In this document: positions 7,731 to 12,624 of the stretch, piece after piece
How positions within the stretch are numbered: the stretch's first letter is position 1
Layout of the letters: every line of letters begins with the position of its first letter
Origin: Promethearchaeota archaeon
GTDB lineage: Archaea; Asgardarchaeota; Lokiarchaeia; Sigyniarchaeales; SOKP01
Length of the DNA: 12,624 bases
NCBI GenBank assembly: GCA_019058135.1
Contig: JAHLWE010000494.1
Coordinates: 1 to 12,624 of the forward strand
Reading direction: 5' to 3'
Made by a program: the position numbers and the translations under genes
The notes under the pieces: generated by a model
What the model saw: only the letters and a program-made list of their open reading frames with translations
Databases searched by the model: none
What the model was told of the DNA's origin: nothing

Positions 7731-8150
7731 CTATTTTAAATAAGACGATAGGTCAACAGCTTCCTCATCTCGTCTTTTAACTTTAATTGATATCTTTGTC
7801 CCTTTAAACTTTCTTTCTAGATATACAATAGTCTCGAGAGGCATTCTTCTTAATATGGCACTTCTTTCATTGATTATCATTAATAATAAATCAATCTTTT
7901 CTATTACACTTGGAGTCACTAATGTATTAAAGATCGCCCAATAAATTTTTGGATCTGAATTTTTTAAATTAATTAAATGATTATAAGCATCGGGGCTGAG
8001 TATTGCACGAAATACCACATCAATTTTATCATAAATCTGTTTTTTTTGTACATTTTGAAATTCTTGCATCTTTTGTTTTTCCAACATCATTTTTAATTTA
8101 TTCATTCGAATTTCCTCCAATTCATGTTCCTCTTTTTCATCTTCGTGCAA
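7731..8150 (-). CDS. PDCD5/TFAR19-like DNA-binding protein
   Basis: This 139-residue protein follows the PDCD5 plan: an acidic, charged N-terminal helix (ELEEIRMNKLKMMLEKQ, about 10-26) and a helical core in which LSPDAYNHLINLKNSDPKIYWAIFNTLV (about 51-78) aligns with the family's LxxxARxRLxxLxxVxPxxxxxVExxLI. It ends in a basic strand-like tail (IKVKRRDEE, about 122-130). Archaeal members are usually near 110 residues; this one has extra sequence between the core and the tail. PDCD5 proteins bind DNA, and in eukaryotes act in apoptosis and chaperonin function; the archaeal role is unclear. The start is TTG at 8150, since an in-frame TAG lies two codons upstream and the first ATG (residue 16) would cut off the conserved N-terminal helix. 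It lies 81 bases after the sugar-dehydrogenase gene on the same strand. Confidence 0.65.
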   Translation of the reverse strand: MHEDEKEEHELEEIRMNKLKMMLEKQKMQEFQNVQKKQIYDKIDVVFRAILSPDAYNHLINLKNSDPKIYWAIFNTLVTPSVIEKIDLLLMIINERSAILRRMPLETIVYLERKFKGTKISIKVKRRDEEAVDLSSYLK

Positions 8151-8231
8151 TTTCTAATTCACTAGTTCTACAAAAAATTTATCAAGATTTAATTTAATAC
8201 AATACTTTATTGGTAATTAATCTTTCCATTT

Positions 8232-9155
8232 TTACTTTGCTTTCTCAATAACTTCTAATGCAATCTTCAGGGCTCGTATTCCATCATCTAGAGTTACCTT
8301 AATATCTTTATCCTTATCATATAGGAAATTTAAGATTTCCCTTTTTAATGGTTCTTCCAGTTTTAATGGAGAATATGTCTCATCCTTTGTCGCTGGGTTA
8401 TCTCCCAATAAATTCAAGCCTTTTCGAAAATTAAATGTTTGAGATATAAAATTTATCTCAATAGTTCCATTAACTCCATGAACATACATTCTTCGAAATT
8501 TTGTTGGAGTGTACCAATTAGATTCAATTGAACCTTTTGCTTTTCCAAAATCTAATAAAATAAATGCCGCATCCTCATGTTTGTTATCAACAAACCGATT
8601 TACCATTCCAATAACATTTTTTACTTCACCTAGAATTCTCTCTTGCAAATAAATATCATGAATTGATAAATCCAAAATAACTCCCATATTCCAATCTCTT
8701 TTGGGATAAAGACCTATCCTTTTTGAGGCAACAGTAATGATCTCGCCAATCTCTGGAAGATTCTCTAATAGTTTATCAAAAACGGGGTTATATAATTCAA
8801 TAAAACCGGGCATGATACGGCAATTTGTAAATTCTTTAAATTGTTCTAAATCAGATAATTTTAATGCCATAGGTTTTTCCATTAATACATCTATACCTTT
8901 CTCAGCAAACTTCCTAGATATTGTTGGAATACTTGATGGTGGTGTAACTACACTAGCTGCATCGATATCTTCACTTTTAATCATATCATCTACATTAGTA
9001 TAAACGTTAATATTATCATATAACCCTTTTACAAGCTCTAAATTCTCTTTATTTGCATCACAAATAGCAACTAATTTGGAAATCTGACTATAATTCCTTA
9101 TATGCGCTCGACCAAACCATCCCGCTCCAACAACTGCAGTTCTTTTATCTTTCAT
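8232..9155 (-). CDS. Gfo/Idh/MocA-family oxidoreductase, UDP-GlcNAc 3-dehydrogenase-like
   Basis: An N-terminal Rossmann domain with the nucleotide-binding VGAGWFG (about residues 9-15 from the chosen start) and the family's EKP motif (VLMEKPMAL) is followed by the C-terminal substrate domain with GVILDLSIHDIYL, whose Asp and His/Asp are the usual catalytic region. The stretch KRIGLYPKR...MGVILDLSIHDI closely resembles archaeal UDP-N-acetylglucosamine 3-dehydrogenases, which make 3-amino sugars for N-glycans. The substrate assignment is inference, and no partner aminotransferase or acetyltransferase is next to it. I chose the ATG at 9155 over an in-frame TTG at 9167 because it leaves the normal short lead-in (MKDKRTAVVGAG). 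The frame gives 307 residues, slightly short but complete for the family. It lies between the lipase-like and PDCD5-like genes on the same strand. Confidence 0.88.
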   Translation of the reverse strand: MKDKRTAVVGAGWFGRAHIRNYSQISKLVAICDANKENLELVKGLYDNINVYTNVDDMIKSEDIDAASVVTPPSSIPTISRKFAEKGIDVLMEKPMALKLSDLEQFKEFTNCRIMPGFIELYNPVFDKLLENLPEIGEIITVASKRIGLYPKRDWNMGVILDLSIHDIYLQERILGEVKNVIGMVNRFVDNKHEDAAFILLDFGKAKGSIESNWYTPTKFRRMYVHGVNGTIEINFISQTFNFRKGLNLLGDNPATKDETYSPLKLEEPLKREILNFLYDKDKDIKVTLDDGIRALKIALEVIEKAK

Positions 9156-9226
9156 TTCTAAAATCAATTTTTTTTTAACATTCTAATCTTAGATAGTCAA
9201 ATAACAAATAATTAAATAATCCTTTG

Positions 9227-10171
9227 CTAATGTTTTTTTAGCCATCCAATTAATAAATGCCATTTATCTCGAAAATTTGGATCTGTAAAAAGACAATGAT
9301 AACCTCCTTCAATTAAATATAATTCTTTCCTATCAGAATTTAATTTTTCATAAAATTCAGAGACTGCTTCTGAAGAAACTCCCATGTCTAATGTTCCCTG
9401 AAAGATTACAGTCGGAATATTTATTTTTGAAGCCTTTGAAATTGTTTTTCTAATATATTTAAAAAGTTGAAATAAATATCGAATTGATATCTTTTCTAAA
9501 TGATATGGATCAGTTTTATCATATTGTTGATGAATGGGATTATTAATTCCCTCATCTTCCCTTCCTTTTATTCCAATTATCCTTGAACTTGGTGCAAAAA
9601 TTCTTAAAATAAGTAAAGGTATCGCAAGAAGTATCAACATTAATCTTTTCTTTAGTGTGAATTTAATTTTAATGGCTGGAGAAAATAAAACCATTCCCGA
9701 TAATTTTTCAGGAGATTCAGCAATATAATTAATATTAACTGCACCCCCCATACTTTCTCCAAATAAATAGATTGGTATATCTGGATGTTGTTTGGAAATA
9801 TAGTTTATAAATTCACACAAATCTCTTAAAATATTCTTAAATCTTTTTAAATCTCCTTTTTTTCCATCCGAATGACCATGATTCCTGTAATCAGGAGCAA
9901 TAACCATTATACCTTCATTATATACTTTATCTGCTAAAAGCACGAAGAATTCTCCGTGTCCCCCCATCCCATGACTTATAATAATAATCTTGTTTATCTC
10001 ACTGATTGGTTTCCATACTCGATAAAAAATTTTAGTTCCATCAAAACTTGAAAAATAATAATTTTCACCATTTCCTGCGATAGGATCATCCCTAAGTTGT
10101 TGTAATAAGGGATTGATTTCTAGATGATTTATATTGATATTTTTATTGTTTTTTGAGAAGTTCGAGGTCAT
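9227..10171 (-). CDS. Alpha/beta-hydrolase, monoacylglycerol-lipase-like (serine aminopeptidase S33 / Hydrolase_4 type)
   Basis: This 314-residue protein opens with the standard DGTKIFYRVW strand pair. It carries the oxyanion-hole HGMGGH (about 67-72), the DYRNHGHSDGKKG segment typical of monoglyceride lipases (94-106), the nucleophile S140 in GESMGG, the acid D262 in GTLDMGV and the histidine H292 in GGYHCLF. A hydrophobic stretch (LMLILLAIPLLILRIF, about 177-192) is in the cap region, as in membrane-associated lipases. Such enzymes split ester bonds in lipids or lysolipids; the exact substrate is unknown. Archaeal ether lipids would not be the natural target, so esters, detergents or foreign lipids are candidates. 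It has an ATG start, no signal peptide and is probably cytosolic. It heads the minus-strand run ending at 7731. Confidence 0.88.
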   Translation of the reverse strand: MTSNFSKNNKNININHLEINPLLQQLRDDPIAGNGENYYFSSFDGTKIFYRVWKPISEINKIIIISHGMGGHGEFFVLLADKVYNEGIMVIAPDYRNHGHSDGKKGDLKRFKNILRDLCEFINYISKQHPDIPIYLFGESMGGAVNINYIAESPEKLSGMVLFSPAIKIKFTLKKRLMLILLAIPLLILRIFAPSSRIIGIKGREDEGINNPIHQQYDKTDPYHLEKISIRYLFQLFKYIRKTISKASKINIPTVIFQGTLDMGVSSEAVSEFYEKLNSDRKELYLIEGGYHCLFTDPNFRDKWHLLIGWLKKH

Positions 10172-10404
10172 AACTTGAAAACTTTATGAAATAAATATAA
10201 TAAAGAATAAAAAATATTTAAATAGGATTTGTAGATGGATTAATATTTTTTTTACTTAAGCACCAAAAGAGAGGTTATGGTTTTTTCTCAATAATATTTT
10301 TAAACAAAAAAATTCAGAAAAATGTATCGAATTCTAAATAAAATTAAAAAATATCTCAAGAATAAATATAAAATAAATAAAAAACTTTTTATCAAACGTT
10401 AAAA
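10172..10404. promoter_or_regulatory. Divergent AT-rich control region
   Basis: These 233 bases separate the minus-strand lipase-like gene from the plus-strand membrane-protein gene, so both promoters should lie here. The DNA is too AT-rich for me to single out one TATA box. No gene, strong hairpin or repeat is visible. Confidence 0.4.
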
Positions 10405-10902
10405 ATGTATTATGAAACTAATCGAAAATTGATTTATCTCATTTATTTATTTTTTACATTTACTTTTTTGATTTCGTGTTTTTTTAATTATTATCCAATA
10501 TATTCATGTTACTGTCCGTACATGTTGGATTGCGTCCCAATATACGAATATTCTGTTAATGGATTTGAAGTAATCACTTTTGGTTTGGGATTTCCATTCG
10601 GATTAATTGGACTTATCTTAATTTTTTTGTCTAATATTTTTATTAACAAATTAAAAATAGATAAAGCATTAATATTGGGAATAACTGGATGTATTTTCAT
10701 TGGAATTATCTTAATTTATTCACCCATTTTTATTGATAATCATTCTATTCCTAAAATATGCCCTCAAGTACCTGTTTTTAATCTTATTGAATTTGGGTAT
10801 ATATTAGGGTTAATAACATGGATTGCTTTATGTGGAACTATCATGGGACTATTAATATTTAGGGTAAAGAGAGAGAAACCTAGTAATAGAACTACAAAAT
10901 AA
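10405..10902 (+). CDS. Four-helix membrane protein with cysteine-containing outer loops
   Basis: I do not recognise the family. The 165 residues contain four clear membrane helices at about 9-29, 53-76, 87-108 and 127-152. Basic residues in the middle loop (NKLKIDK, 81-87) and the tail (RVKREKP) put both ends inside the cell. The two outer loops then carry cysteines C35, C37 and C43 (loop 1) and C119 (loop 2), which could form disulfides, an arrangement like tetraspan or claudin-type proteins in layout only. Archaeal surface proteins usually lack so many cysteines unless they are structural or bind metal. The start is ATG at 10405, with no strong Shine-Dalgarno sequence. It converges on the tRNA-Tyr gene, with 14 bases between the stop codon and the tRNA 3' end. 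Confidence 0.65.
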   Translation: MYYETNRKLIYLIYLFFTFTFLISCFFNYYPIYSCYCPYMLDCVPIYEYSVNGFEVITFGLGFPFGLIGLILIFLSNIFINKLKIDKALILGITGCIFIGIILIYSPIFIDNHSIPKICPQVPVFNLIEFGYILGLITWIALCGTIMGLLIFRVKREKPSNRTTK

Positions 10903-10916
10903 AAGATAAAAAGAAG

Positions 10917-11048
10917 TCCCCTGGGCCGGATTTGAACCAGCGACCACACGGTATCTATTCGCTTTAGCTGACGTATTTTCATTGATTCTTTTCTCGATAC
11001 GCGATAAAAATCTACAGCCGTGCGCTACTACCACTGAGCTACCAGGGG
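10917..11048 (-). tRNA. tRNA-Tyr (GUA) with a 59-base intron
   Basis: The acceptor arms CCCCTGG (11048-11042) and CCAGGGG (10924-10918) pair perfectly, with A73 at 10917. C1-G72 with A73 is the archaeal tyrosine-tRNA signature. The anticodon stem CACGG/CCGTG encloses anticodon GTA (11015-11013). The T-arm is GCTGG-TTCAAAT-CCGGC with one G-U pair. An intron from 11011 to 10953 follows G37, the usual archaeal position, so the spliced tRNA has 73 bases (37 + 36). TCGC (11004-11001) and GCGA (10962-10959) inside the intron can pair to help build the bulge-helix-bulge cut by the splicing endonuclease. No CCA is encoded. The D-stem is slightly irregular: only three base pairs (GCT/AGC) form before a C-U mismatch. 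Confidence 0.95.
10953..11011 (-). other. Archaeal tRNA intron
   Basis: These 59 bases interrupt the anticodon loop between G37 and A38. Removing them restores a seven-base loop (CTGTAGA) and a perfect five-pair anticodon stem. The exact cut sites could shift by a base or two, because I placed them from the tRNA fold rather than from a full bulge-helix-bulge model. Confidence 0.85.
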
Positions 11049-11132
11049 TTGTTAAAATTTTTTCCAACAAATATCAATTAATATCTTTAAATTAATATTT
11101 ATTTTTTAGTTTTTCTAAAAAGAAAGGATAAG

Positions 11133-11160
11133 TCTATTGTTTCTGCTAAATAACAATAGA
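11133..11160. repeat. Perfect 9-base inverted repeat upstream of the tRNA
   Basis: TCTATTGTT (11133-11141) and AACAATAGA (11152-11160) are exact complements around a 10-base loop. It lies about 85 bases upstream of the tRNA 5' end and before the broken gene on the plus strand. No T-run follows on either strand, so it is not an obvious terminator; it may be a binding site or a relic of a mobile element. Confidence 0.4.
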
Positions 11161-11221
11161 ATGTGATCATAATCCTAAACACTCTAACTCATTAACTGAA
11201 ATGGACAGTATAATTTATTAA

Positions 11222-11400
11222 TTTTTCTTGAATCTTAAAAAAATAGTAATTGAAAAATCCCAAATTTTTTTGAAAAAGTATATGAAATTAATAAGACAAT
11301 CTTGGAGAAAATAGAAAGAGATTATAGCGAGATTAAATTGAGCCAGACTCAAGATTCTAAACTCAAAGATCTAAGTAAACAACAAGAACCCGCTTTTTGA
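11222..11400 (+). pseudogene. Out-of-frame upstream part of the gene at 11397-11702
   Basis: Two overlapping open pieces read like one helical protein broken by T-run slips. In one frame 11222-11273 gives FFLNLKKIVIEKSQIF. In the next frame 11254-11397 gives FFEKVYEINKTILEKIERDY and onwards to SKQQEPAF before TGA. Adding one T to the five-T run at 11394-11398 would join QEPAF to LKKLIDEVE in the downstream frame. The first switch falls in the seven-T run near 11265-11271. Neither piece has a clear start of its own. A decayed gene, assembly errors in T-runs, or less likely real frameshifting would all look like this. Confidence 0.4.
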
Positions 11401-11702
11401 AGAAGCTAATAGATGAAGTAGAATTGCAATTGGATGATTATTTAGAAAAGTATCCTACAGATGATGAGACTGAAAAGGAATGGGAAGAAGTAGAGGATCT
11501 TTTAGTATCCACGCCTCAGACTAAAAAAAGGTTGCAAGTTCTAAGGAAATACTGGAAAAAATACAAGAGTGATCGAAATTGGAAAGCGCTTGTTAGGGTT
11601 TTGAAAGAATTTCTTAGCGGAAAAGGGGCAATTAAGAAGGAACCATTAAAACCTTTTGATAAATCTAAGTTAAAATTAATAACATTAGATTTTATCTCCT
11701 AA
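11397..11702 (+). CDS. Charged helical protein of unknown function, probably the C-terminal part of a broken gene
   Basis: The open frame gives 101 residues from a TTG at 11397, with an in-frame TAA shortly upstream (11376-11378). It is highly charged and helical: an acidic first half (DEVELQLDDYLEKYPTDDET, then EKEWEEVEDLL) and a basic second half (KKRLQVLRKYWKKYKSDRNWKALVRVLKEFL). I know no domain that matches. The TTG has no ribosome-binding site, and an open frame immediately upstream continues into it if one T is added to the five-T run at 11394-11398, so 11397 is probably not the true start. It may be translated as a fragment, be dead, or be intact in the living genome if the T-run is miscalled. 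It is the first member of the small plus-strand group at the right end. Confidence 0.45.
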   Translation: MKKLIDEVELQLDDYLEKYPTDDETEKEWEEVEDLLVSTPQTKKRLQVLRKYWKKYKSDRNWKALVRVLKEFLSGKGAIKKEPLKPFDKSKLKLITLDFIS

Positions 11703-11777
11703 TCTTCTTTAATCATTTCCATCAAGTTTATAGGTTCTGATAAAACTTGTAAAGAAACATTTAAACTTGAAGAATGA

Positions 11778-11846
11778 GAGACTATAAAGAAATTCAATTA
11801 TTATTGTTTTAAATGCAATACAAAAAATGCAATTAAAGTAAAGTAA
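11778..11846 (+). other. CxxC zinc-knuckle-like coding fragment before the winged-helix gene
   Basis: In the same frame as the gene at 11865, 11778-11843 reads ETIKKFNYYCFKCNTKNAIKVK before TAA. The CFKC pair with flanking aromatic and basic residues is like half of a zinc ribbon of the sort found in small archaeal proteins. An ATG at 11774 is in another frame (MRDYKE...) and would join this frame with a one-base slip near the AAAGAAA at 11786-11792. There is no start codon in the fragment's own frame, so it looks like a remnant rather than a gene. Confidence 0.25.
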
Positions 11847-11864
11847 AAATATCCTCCTACTTTA

Positions 11865-12149
11865 ATGAGTGAAGCCACCAAAATTAAAAAGAATATACTT
11901 CCAAATCACTACATCGAAGTTTTGAGATGTAAATATAATCATCTTGGTGAAAAAATGTTATCAAAAGATATTTCCTTTGAAATAGATAAACATATAAATC
12001 GCGTTATGGGCGCTTTAAGAAGTTTAAGTACAAAAAAATTAGTAAAGAAAATAAAAAATAAGAGAAATTATTGGAAAATTACAAATAGTGCAATAAATAT
12101 TTACTTTGATTATTATAGATTAATTTATCGTGAAATAACCGAATATTAA
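11865..12149 (+). CDS. Small winged-helix DNA-binding protein
   Basis: The 94-residue protein looks like a single winged helix-turn-helix domain. A first helix (HYIEVLRCKYNHL, about 15-27) is followed by a second (SKDISFEIDKHI, about 33-44), a recognition helix with a basic end (INRVMGALRSLSTKKLV, about 44-60), and a beta-wing with a basic turn (KKIKNKRNYWKIT, about 61-73), then a closing aromatic-rich helix (INIYFDYYRLIYREI, about 77-91). This layout is shared by MarR/ArsR-like and other archaeal regulators; I cannot name a subfamily. It is probably a transcription factor, perhaps of its small neighbours. The start is ATG at 11865 with no Shine-Dalgarno sequence. A hairpin terminator follows directly after the stop codon. 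Confidence 0.65.
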   Translation: MSEATKIKKNILPNHYIEVLRCKYNHLGEKMLSKDISFEIDKHINRVMGALRSLSTKKLVKKIKNKRNYWKITNSAINIYFDYYRLIYREITEY

Positions 12150-12152
12150 GAT

Positions 12153-12175
12153 AAATGATACACATCATTTTTTTT
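12153..12175 (+). terminator. Hairpin and T8 terminator after the winged-helix gene
   Basis: Three bases after the stop codon, AAATGAT (12153-12159) and ATCATTT (12164-12170) form a perfect seven-base stem with an ACAC loop. It runs into eight T residues (12168-12175). This insulates the winged-helix gene from the next plus-strand genes. Confidence 0.6.
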
Positions 12176-12280
12176 CTCGTTTCATAAACCTTTACTTTTG
12201 ACTTTTGAAGGATATATTAATATTATTTTGCAATTAAAGCGGTTGTCTTCTAAAAGTAAATTTTTTTAAGCAAAAAAGTT

Positions 12281-12290
12281 ATTTTATACA
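12281..12290 (+). promoter_or_regulatory. Candidate TATA box of the 12332 gene
   Basis: ATTTTATACA lies about 42-51 bases before the ATG at 12332. Transcription would then start near 12312 and leave a leader of about 20 bases, enough to include the TAAGGA ribosome-binding site at 12321-12326. Confidence 0.35.
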
Positions 12291-12331
12291 CTAACTAATG
12301 AAAAATCTAAGAAAAGAGAGTAAGGAAAAAA

Positions 12332-12541
12332 ATGACAATTTTAGACCGAAAAAAAATTCGACCTGATATTCTCAAAATCCAGGATGATGCGTTTAAAGAA
12401 CAAATGAAATTTGTGTTTCAATTTATGGAACTCGAAGAAAACAAGCGATTTAATTTTCAAAAAATCTATAAGAAACTTCTGGATTTAAATGAACTTTTCT
12501 TTAAAAAAAAAGCTGGAATGGTTGAGCTCCATGATAAATAA
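12332..12541 (+). CDS. Small helical protein of unknown function, 69 residues
   Basis: I do not recognise this protein. It is charged and looks wholly helical (about 15-35 FKEQMKFVFQFMELEE; about 40-58 FNFQKIYKKLLDLNELFFKK), with no membrane segment, signal or cysteine. The amphipathic pattern with many phenylalanines suggests a small helical bundle or a protein-binding module. The start is an ATG with a Shine-Dalgarno-like TAAGGA five bases before it, one of the better ribosome-binding sites in the window. A second ATG at 12298 in another frame would give only a 22-residue peptide overlapping this gene and is less convincing. The gene is followed 12 bases later by a possible microprotein gene, so the two are probably on one transcript. 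Confidence 0.5.
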   Translation: MTILDRKKIRPDILKIQDDAFKEQMKFVFQFMELEENKRFNFQKIYKKLLDLNELFFKKKAGMVELHDK

Positions 12542-12553
12542 ACTGGTGAGGAT

Positions 12554-12622
12554 ATGAATTATTTAACAAGCTTATTACGTTATGCGTTTGAACATTCAGC
12601 AATGGAAGAATTAGAAAACTAA
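12554..12622 (+). CDS. Possible 22-residue microprotein
   Basis: An ATG at 12554 opens 22 codons (MNYLTSLLRYAFEHSAMEEL, then E-N) ending at TAA 12620-12622, two bases before the window edge. It follows the 69-residue gene by 12 bases and has GGTGAGG (12545-12551), the strongest Shine-Dalgarno-like match near a start here, although the spacing of two bases is short. The peptide would form an amphipathic helix. It could be a real microprotein translated with its neighbour, or the start of a longer gene with a stop error. Nothing more can be said from this window. Confidence 0.35.
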   Translation: MNYLTSLLRYAFEHSAMEELEN

Positions 12623-12624
12623 CC

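Noticed and set aside
8737..9003. 88-codon plus-strand open frame opposite the sugar dehydrogenase
   Set aside because: The minus strand encodes the EKP-motif region of the dehydrogenase; the antisense frame is a shadow.
10764..11070. Minus-strand open frames across the tRNA
   Set aside because: They cover the tRNA-Tyr and the opposite strand of the four-helix protein; the tRNA fold explains the sequence.
12298..12366. Alternative small frame starting at the ATG at 12298
   Set aside because: It gives only 22 residues (MKNLRKESKEKNDN...), has no ribosome-binding site, and overlaps the better-supported gene at 12332 in another frame.
11049..12624. Integration of an element into the tRNA-Tyr 3' end as the source of the small genes
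   Set aside because: Elements normally lie beyond the tRNA 3' end, which here faces lower coordinates; the small genes are on the 5' side and no repeat of the tRNA end is visible.
1..12624. CRISPR array, insertion sequence or defence operon
   Set aside because: I see no regularly spaced repeats, no transposase motifs and no nuclease/helicase genes; the only mobile-element trace is the dead integrase.

Overview
The window is a very AT-rich stretch of an archaeal chromosome, most likely from an Asgard (Promethearchaeota, Lokiarchaeia-like) lineage. The assignment rests on several features together: a Ras/Rab-like small GTPase fused behind an N-terminal domain of longin-like appearance; a PDCD5/TFAR19-like protein; a tRNA-Tyr(GUA) with the archaeal C1-G72/A73 signature, no encoded CCA and an intron after position 37; candidate TATA boxes close to start codons; several GTG/TTG starts; and a sequon-rich protein with a single C-terminal membrane anchor. 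No single item proves the lineage.

Layout. Bases 1-6850 are read from the minus strand. In transcription order they hold a sequon-rich surface protein with an alpha-helical ectodomain (6850-5366), a histone-deacetylase/AcuC-family deacetylase 40 bases later (5325-4111), a 522-base gene-free stretch with a hairpin, a broken tyrosine-recombinase gene (3588-2976), a GTG-start polytopic membrane protein (2905-2105), an M24 Xaa-Pro peptidase (2036-930) followed by a hairpin/U-tract terminator, and the truncated small GTPase (705 to the left edge). A divergent AT-rich promoter region (6851-7149) separates this block from one plus-strand gene of unknown function (7150-7704). That gene converges on a second minus-strand run: an alpha/beta-hydrolase of monoacylglycerol-lipase type (10171-9227), a Gfo/Idh/MocA sugar dehydrogenase (9155-8232) and the PDCD5-like gene (8150-7731). 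A four-helix membrane protein with cysteines in its outer loops (10405-10902, plus) converges on the intron-containing tRNA-Tyr (11048-10917, minus).

From 11.1 kb to the right edge the character changes. All genes are short and on the plus strand: a gene apparently broken by T-run frameshifts (about 11222-11702), a CxxC zinc-knuckle-like fragment, a small winged-helix protein (11865-12149) with its own terminator, and a 69-residue protein followed 12 bases later by a possible 22-codon microprotein. This is the accessory part of the window.

Functional links are modest. The surface protein and the deacetylase may be co-transcribed. The sugar dehydrogenase resembles archaeal UDP-GlcNAc 3-dehydrogenases, which supply N-glycan sugars, and the window also encodes a sequon-rich surface protein, but the two lie in different transcription units. 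I see no CRISPR array, no rRNA, no intact transposase and no recognisable defence operon. The items most worth a second look are the decayed integrase with its neighbouring hairpin region, the broken or possibly frameshifted gene at 11.2-11.7 kb, the GTPase N-terminal domain and the small-gene cluster at the right end.
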